This document shows positions 6,601-7,180 of a stretch of 7,180 bases of DNA, piece by piece. The stretch comes from Flavobacteriales bacterium. GTDB lineage: Bacteria > Bacteroidota > Bacteroidia > Flavobacteriales_D > Sanyastnellaceae. The stretch covers positions 1 through 7,180 of the forward strand of contig CANHYZ010000099.1 of assembly GCA_947464885.1 (NCBI GenBank). Direction: 5' to 3'. The notes below the pieces were generated by a model. That model worked only from the letters and a program-made list of their open reading frames with translations, did not search any database and was not told the DNA's origin. The translations under genes were made by a program, and so were the position numbers. The stretch's first letter is position 1. Each line of letters begins with the position of its first letter.

Positions 6601-7180
6601 TCTGTCCAATGCTCAGGGCGTATGGATTCGCCAGATTCACGGTTACTGCCGGTTGGTTCGTGCCATTGATGCTGTAGACAAACGTCCACGGTGCATCGCC
6701 GGTGAAGTCTACCTCCAGGGTCACGGTTTGGCCGGAGCAAGCATCGGTGACTCCGGGAGCTGATAGTGCCGCGGTGCCGGCTTCATACCAGGTAATTTCT
6801 TGACTAGACGCGGAGAAGCGTGTATTGGGGTGCGTTTCGTTGACGCAGCTAGCACCATTGCTGTTACCGGCTACGCATGAGATGTAATAGGTTGTTCCAC
6901 TCACAACGGTATTCGGACCGGAAGCAGCACCGAAGCTGAGCGGATTGCCTGCATCACCAAAAACAGCATTGCCGCAAGAGCGCGCAATTTCACTGCCTAG
7001 AATATCATTCGGGTCGGTGTGCAGCACAAACATCACGGCATCATTGCCGTCGAGGTTGTACTGATCCGTTGCAGGTTGAGTAGCGGTTGCTTGTCCGGGC
7101 GTTGTTGTCGAACACAAAACAATCGGAGTGCTCGACATTTCGCCGGCATCTGTAGTTACCGGGCAGCTATGGCCCGGATC
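3659..7180 (-). CDS. Giant modular Ig-like/PKD surface protein with T9SS type B sorting domain (5' end beyond window)
   Basis: This is an exported adhesin-like or structural surface protein carried out by the type IX secretion system; no catalytic domain was recognised. The frame is open to the right edge: 14 codons (DPGHSCPVTTDAGE) precede the first in-window Met at 7138, so that Met is not the start and the signal peptide lies outside. Numbering from that Met, residues 1-125 are a Bacteroidota surface module (YNLDGNDAVMFVLHTDPND, TYYISCVAGN). About nine Ig-like modules follow, at roughly 126-209, 210-296, 297-384, 385-465, 467-552, 553-628, 629-712, 715-798 and 803-890. Two PKD-like modules lie at 893-977 and 980-1061. 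The sorting domain is 1067-1159 (FIPNTFSPDGDGLNDVF, WVYNRWGDTVFY, IPDGYYLWKV, terminal GNVFIVR). I count 37 cysteines, none in the sorting domain, which fits a disulfide-braced extracellular rod. It is the first gene of the co-directional set and may share a transcript with the sigma gene 77 nt downstream. The binding target is unknown. Confidence 0.95.
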   Translation of the reverse strand, partial: DPGHSCPVTTDAGEMSSTPIVLCSTTTPGQATATQPATDQYNLDGNDAVMFVLHTDPNDILGSEIARSCGNAVFGDAGNPLSFGAASGPNTVVSGTTYYISCVAGNSNGASCVNETHPNTRFSASSQEITWYEAGTAALSAPGVTDACSGQTVTLEVDFTGDAPWTFVYSINGTNQPAVTVNLANPYALSIGQSGTYTLVSLTNSANNCPGTVSGTETVTIHPAPAVTMSADATICGGTQHCFDLDFTAGTEPFTLVVNVPGVTANETVNGLLTADQYCNNAEGLYQILQITDNFGCTSTPTAQASIDVYPTANAAWVVATESYCPNEPVITAEFLTSGDGPFVIDLQGPDPTNPPVITNNEITIAEAGDYTLVSIEDVHGCVVALNDVFQAVELNVPVADAGLDIAQCAGLPLTIGTPAELGITYSWSGTQSLPAGQNIVAQPNLTINNIVNSPYTYTLTVTNGECEDTDEVVVTIHPVPFVNISSSDNLLCFEAPNNVATITAVGQPAYTYAWNPSPSILSALDADIIDVDPDADEIFTLTTSEDFGTVVCSTVNDVPVFVAPELEIINLIYPDQMCAGECIDAGDVEFDPIGASGTITTTIDGNDLSVPICFDDPEQHELLIVDGEGCEATADFTITVRDAEVVMINTDQVYPFCYADNDGSVLGYNPEATLYILSQNGFNIDVLTQSPFLFENLAIGTYDVTMNVQLSNGQVCSKDTTFSIEADSPEIFLDVDPPAQLGCFNEEITFTAQPSGGVGNFTTNWFGCAEITPCPLTTGSNINIALTQDTVVYLYSTDAIGCSSDTISAVGSLSSPPSLLVQNGIDTLATCQYDCEELTAYATGGTGDLSVEWYVLGSGAPFIVADTVERCFVVNQIEAFEIRMLDGGCATSLLVDTLWVNVHDTPEPIMDADEPGNCYPDTIRFSYSLLDTTYNDVTSCVWNLGNGAFVEYCGDTNVVYTAAGEYFPTFTMTSEFGCEATDTLNSPIIIRGYPEVDFTWSPQPVDVLNREVRFQNLTDGADSIYWDFYSAGESSNPNPFWTFPDIETTTPYTVCLTAGNEYGCLDTLCQEIYVENVLQVFIPNTFSPDGDGLNDVFLPVVNGELDGSYRFWVYNRWGDTVFYTEEVGKAWTGGYDGNTYYIPDGYYLWKVQVESLETGKLETYSGNVFIVR
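3662..3940 (-). other. T9SS type B C-terminal sorting domain of the giant protein
   Basis: The last 93 residues carry the hallmark NTFSPDGDGLNDVF, the YNRWGDTVF strand, a WTGGYDG turn, PDGYYLWKV and the terminal NVFIVR strand. This matches the gliding-motility-associated C-terminal (CHU_C / type B) family, which is recognised by the T9SS outer-membrane machinery. It is the clearest family assignment in the window after the sigma factor. Confidence 0.95.

Noticed and set aside
7136..7138. ATG as the true start of the giant protein
   Set aside because: Fourteen further in-frame codons upstream (ending TTDAGE) continue the module typical of such proteins, and there is no signal peptide after this Met. 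The gene must begin outside the window.

Overview
The window looks like a piece of a Bacteroidota chromosome, most likely from a free-living or marine Flavobacteriia/Cryomorphaceae-like lineage. The order-level placement is inference. The evidence is two copies of the type B C-terminal sorting domain of the type IX secretion system (T9SS; the 'gliding motility-associated C-terminal' domain), long secreted proteins built from Ig-like/PKD modules, an ECF sigma factor of the Bacteroidota style, start sites without a Shine-Dalgarno sequence, and a TAnnTTTG promoter box. Base composition is close to half GC by eye.

All four genes lie on the minus strand, so they read from right to left. (1) 7180-3659: the C-terminal 1173 residues of a giant modular cell-surface or secreted protein. 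Its frame is still open at the window edge. It carries an N-terminal module, about nine cysteine-bearing Ig-like modules, two PKD-like modules and a T9SS type B sorting domain. (2) 3581-3030: a complete ECF sigma factor. (3) 3046-2018: a single-pass membrane protein that starts with TTG inside the end of the sigma gene (17 nt overlap). It has a short cytoplasmic anti-sigma-like head, one transmembrane helix, a long Pro/Thr/Ser/Gln linker, a PKD domain and a T9SS type B-like C-terminal domain. (4) 1945-1: the first 648 codons of a secreted protein with a signal peptide, a charged pro-region, a nidogen (NIDO)-like domain and Ig-like modules. It runs off the left edge with no stop.

The gaps are short (77 nt, -17 nt, 72 nt), so one operon is possible. 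An exact TAnnTTTG box in the last gap suggests that the NIDO-like gene can also be transcribed by itself. There are no RNA genes, mobile elements, CRISPR arrays or supported plus-strand genes, and no gene-free stretch longer than 77 nt.

The most interesting element is the sigma/anti-sigma pair. The putative anti-sigma factor carries what looks like a T9SS cargo sorting domain on its periplasmic side and sits between two exported-protein genes. A plausible but unproven reading is a surface-signalling or secretion-status switch: the tethered sorting domain senses T9SS occupancy or a partner, and the sigma factor adjusts expression of surface proteins.
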